Source of the DNA: Roseomonas haemaphysalidis
Lineage (GTDB): Bacteria; Pseudomonadota; Alphaproteobacteria; Acetobacterales; Acetobacteraceae
Reading direction: 5' to 3'
DNA length: 64,000 nucleotides
Assembly: GCF_017355405.1 (NCBI RefSeq)
Contig: NZ_CP061177.1
Location: forward strand, 3,222,501 to 3,286,500
Below the pieces are notes generated by a model. The model did not search any database, was not told where the DNA came from, and saw only the letters and a list, made by a program, of their open reading frames with translations. Each line of letters opens with the position of its first letter. Position 1 is the stretch's first letter. Made by a program: the position numbers and the translations under genes. Below are positions 61,504 to 64,000 of this stretch, piece after piece.

Positions 61504-62937
61504 ATGCGCGCGTTGCCGTTGAACATCGGGCCCATCCACTTCGTCGGCATCGGCGGCATCGGCATGTCCGGCATCGCGGAGGTGCTGCACAACCTCGGCT
61601 ACACCGTGCAGGGCAGCGACATCGCCGAGGGCTACAACATCGACCGGCTGCGCGCGGCCGGCATCAACGTGATGATCGGGCACGACGCGGCCAACCTGGG
61701 CGCCGCGCAGGTGATCGTCACCTCCACCGCCGTGAAGCGCGACAACCCGGAGGTAATCGCCGCCCGCACGCGCCTGATCCCGGTGGTGCGGCGCGCCGAG
61801 ATGCTGGCGGAGCTGATGCGGCTGAAGTGGGGCATCGCCATCGGCGGCACGCACGGCAAGACCACCACCACCTCGCTGGTCGCCTGCGTGCTGGAGGCCG
61901 CCAAGCTGGACCCGACCGTGATCAACGGCGGCATCATCAACGCCTACGGCACCAACACCCGCATGGGCTCGGGCGAATGGATGGTGGTGGAGGCGGATGA
62001 AAGCGACGGCTCGTTCCTGCGCCTGCCCGCCGTCGCCGCCGTGGTCACCAACATGGACCCGGAGCACCTGGACCACTGGGGCACCGAGGATGCGATGAAG
62101 CAGGGCTACGCCCAGTTCGTCGGCAACATCCCCTTCTACGGCTTCGCGGTGCTGTGCGCCGACCACCCCAACGTGCAGGCGATGATCCCCTCCATCGACC
62201 GCCGGCTGATCACCTACGGCTTTTCCCAGCAGGCCGACGTGCGGGCCGAGCGGCTGATCACCGACCGCATGGGCGCGACCTTCGAGGTGACGGTGCACGA
62301 CCGCGGCACCGGCCGCACCCGGCAGCTCAAGCCCATGCGCCTGCCGATGCTGGGGCAGCACAACGTGCAGAACGCGCTGGCCGCCATCGCGGTGGGCATC
62401 GAGATGGATATTGACGAGGGCACGATCCGCTCCGCGCTCGCCGGCTTCAAGGGGGTCAAGCGCCGCTTCACCCGCGTGGGCGAGGCCGGCGGCATCCAGG
62501 TGATCGACGACTACGGCCACCACCCGGTGGAGATCGCCGCCGTGCTGAAGGCGGCGCGGCAGGCCGGCGCGCGGGACGTGATCGCGGTGGTGCAGCCGCA
62601 CCGCTATTCCCGCCTGCAGCAGCTGTTCGAGGATTTCTGCCAGTGCATGAACGACGCCGGCACGGTGATCGTGGCGGATGTCTACGCGGCGGGCGAGCAG
62701 AAGATCGAGGGTTTCGACCGTGACGCGCTGGTGGACGGGCTGCGCTCGCACGGCCACCGCTCCGTGGTGCCGCTGCCCAGCCCGGAAAGCCTGCCGGAGA
62801 TGATCAACGCCATCGCCAAGTCCGGCGACTACGTGGTCTGCCTGGGCGCGGGCAACATCACCACCTGGGCGGCCAAGCTGCCGGAGCAGCTGACCGAGCT
62901 GCAGCCGCGCGGCCGCGCCGCCGGCGCCAAGCGGTGA
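61504..62937 (+). CDS. murC: UDP-MurNAc:L-alanine ligase
   Basis: A 477-residue Mur ligase catalysing the first amino acid addition. [18 protein letters not shown] opens it; the P-loop is [15 protein letters not shown] (about 112-126), followed by [20 protein letters not shown] and [10 protein letters not shown]. The C-terminal domain has [34 protein letters not shown] and VYAAGE. It starts 5 bases after murG. The stop overlaps the murB GTG by 4 bases. Confidence 0.96.
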   Translation: MRALPLNIGPIHFVGIGGIGMSGIAEVLHNLGYTVQGSDIAEGYNIDRLRAAGINVMIGHDAANLGAAQVIVTSTAVKRDNPEVIAARTRLIPVVRRAEMLAELMRLKWGIAIGGTHGKTTTTSLVACVLEAAKLDPTVINGGIINAYGTNTRMGSGEWMVVEADESDGSFLRLPAVAAVVTNMDPEHLDHWGTEDAMKQGYAQFVGNIPFYGFAVLCADHPNVQAMIPSIDRRLITYGFSQQADVRAERLITDRMGATFEVTVHDRGTGRTRQLKPMRLPMLGQHNVQNALAAIAVGIEMDIDEGTIRSALAGFKGVKRRFTRVGEAGGIQVIDDYGHHPVEIAAVLKAARQAGARDVIAVVQPHRYSRLQQLFEDFCQCMNDAGTVIVADVYAAGEQKIEGFDRDALVDGLRSHGHRSVVPLPSPESLPEMINAIAKSGDYVVCLGAGNITTWAAKLPEQLTELQPRGRAAGAKR

Positions 62938-63842
62938 AGCCGGGCATGGCGGCGAGCCCCACCCTGCCCCCGCTGCGCGGCCGCGTGCAGGACATGGCGC
63001 CGCTGGCCGCCATCACCTGGTTCCGCACCGGCGGCCCGGCCGAGCTGCTGGTGCGCCCGGCGGATCTCGACGACCTGCTGCTGCTGCTGCGCGACCGCCC
63101 GCCCGCCATGCCGCTGACCGTGATCGGCGCCGCGTCCAACCTCCTGGTGCGCGACGGCGGCGTGCGCGGCATCGTGCTGAAGCTGGCGCGCGGCTTCGCC
63201 GACATCGCGGTGGAGGCGGATGGCATCGTCGCCGGCGCCGCCGCGCTGGATGCCACGGTCGCCGAGCACGCGGCCGAGGCGGGGCTCGACGGTCTCAGCT
63301 TCCTGTCGGGCATTCCGGGCAGCATCGGCGGCGCGGTCGCGATGAATGCCGGTGCCTACGGCGCCGAGGTCAAGGACGTGCTGGACTGGGCCGAGGTGGC
63401 GACGCCCGCGGGGCTGCTGCGGCTCCCCGCTGCGGAGCTCGGCTTCGCGTATCGCCGCGCCGCGCTGCCGGACGGCGGCGTGGTGGTGCGCGCGCGCTTT
63501 CATGCCCGCCCCGGCGACCGCGTGGCCATCGCGGCGCAGATGCGCGAGATCCGCCAGGCGCGCGAGGACACCCAGCCCGTGCGGGCGCGCACCGGCGGCT
63601 CCACCTTCAAGAACCCCGAGGGCCGCAAGGCCTGGGCGCTGATCGACGCCGCCGGCGGGCGCGGGCTGAAGCGGGGCGCGGCGCAGGTGTCCGAGAAGCA
63701 TTGCAACTTCCTGCTGAACCTGGGCGGCGCCACGGCGGCCGACCTGGAAGCCCTGGGTGAGACAGTGCGCGAAAAGGTGAAGGCGATGTCGGGCATCGGC
63801 CTGGAATGGGAAATCAAGCGCATCGGGGAGCACGGCGCATGA
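62934..63842 (+). CDS. murB: UDP-N-acetylenolpyruvoylglucosamine reductase
   Basis: A 302-residue FAD enzyme reducing UDP-GlcNAc-enolpyruvate to UDP-MurNAc. [22 protein letters not shown] and [16 protein letters not shown] are FAD-binding; [21 protein letters not shown] and [11 protein letters not shown] fit type I/II conserved parts; [20 protein letters not shown] contains the Ser/Lys and substrate loop. GTG 62934 overlaps murC by 4 bases; ATG at 62946 is possible. Confidence 0.95.
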   Translation: MKPGMAASPTLPPLRGRVQDMAPLAAITWFRTGGPAELLVRPADLDDLLLLLRDRPPAMPLTVIGAASNLLVRDGGVRGIVLKLARGFADIAVEADGIVAGAAALDATVAEHAAEAGLDGLSFLSGIPGSIGGAVAMNAGAYGAEVKDVLDWAEVATPAGLLRLPAAELGFAYRRAALPDGGVVVRARFHARPGDRVAIAAQMREIRQAREDTQPVRARTGGSTFKNPEGRKAWALIDAAGGRGLKRGAAQVSEKHCNFLLNLGGATAADLEALGETVREKVKAMSGIGLEWEIKRIGEHGA

Positions 63843-64000
63843 CGCGGGTGGCGGTGCTGCATGGCGGCTTTTCCTCGGAACGCGAGGTTTCCCTGGCCAC
63901 CGGCGCGCAGGTGGTGGGGGCGCTGCGCGAAGCGGGGTTCGAGGTGCTGCCGGTCGAGGTGACCGAGGACCTGCCCGCGCTGATCGCCGCCCTGCGGGCG
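63839..64000 (+). CDS. ddl: D-alanine--D-alanine ligase, 3' end missing
   Basis: Only the first 54 codons are in the window. [21 protein letters not shown] is the N-terminal signature of Ddl (HGG..SEREVSL), followed by GAQVVGALREAGFEV. The ATG overlaps the murB stop by 4 bases. Ddl makes the D-Ala-D-Ala used by MurF and is expected here in the division cluster order. The ATP-grasp core lies beyond the window. Confidence 0.92.
   Translation, partial: MTRVAVLHGGFSSEREVSLATGAQVVGALREAGFEVLPVEVTEDLPALIAALRA

Overview
The window is GC-rich alphaproteobacterial chromosome, most likely from the Acetobacteraceae (Roseomonas-like). This rests on the codon bias, a circularly permuted two-piece tmRNA, an SspB-alpha gene, a membrane-bound ferritin MbfA, an alphaproteobacterial CheZ and the protein sequences overall. 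The genus is an inference; no search was possible.

Bases 1-7443 are the integrase-proximal end of a prophage or integrated element. About twenty genes run on the + strand, almost all joined by 4-base stop/start overlaps. They include an HNH nuclease (cut by the window edge), a Gp157-like protein, a RecT-type annealing protein, an adenine methyltransferase, a protein with a PEP-CTERM-like tail, an excisionase-like protein and a tyrosine integrase. The integrase ends 48 bases from the 3' end of a tRNA-Lys(CUU), the presumed attachment site. A two-gene module inside the element is duplicated.

Bases 7500-20100 are mostly branched-chain amino acid genes on the minus strand: leuA, preceded by a short leader ORF with four consecutive Leu codons, and ilvB-ilvN-ilvC. 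Between them lie a class V aminotransferase-like protein, a GNAT acetyltransferase, a PuuE-type allantoinase, a TonB-like lipoprotein, a metallophosphoesterase that seems to start at CTG, and a zinc metallopeptidase-like protein. miaA lies upstream of ilvB and serB diverges from it.

Bases 20100-33100 hold envelope and housekeeping genes: HtrA/DegP, HflK-HflC, the Mrp iron-sulfur ATPase, a DJ-1/PfpI protein, an orphan CheZ with two FliM-like tail peptides, MbfA, a thyX-led operon with ribokinase, and an M20 amidohydrolase. Bases 33100-40600 hold tmRNA next to sspB (tagging RNA beside the adaptor that delivers tagged proteins to ClpXP), a HerA-like ATPase, and two unrelated fumarases (class I and class II). 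Bases 40600-48900 hold AsmA, a fused 5-oxoprolinase, a TerB-DnaJ protein and an AmpD-type amidase.

From 48896 come RNase P RNA and then the division and cell wall cluster in canonical order: mraZ, rsmH, ftsL, ftsI, murE, murF, mraY, murD, ftsW, murG, murC, murB, ddl (cut by the window end). A candidate MraZ operator of three 10-bp-spaced boxes overlaps a candidate promoter upstream of mraZ.

The strongest non-coding novelty is a dispersed intergenic element found three times (about 11.2, 21.0 and 31.7 kb). Each copy is a pair of inverted, terminator-like GGGGAATTCCCC hairpin arms around an unrelated spacer.
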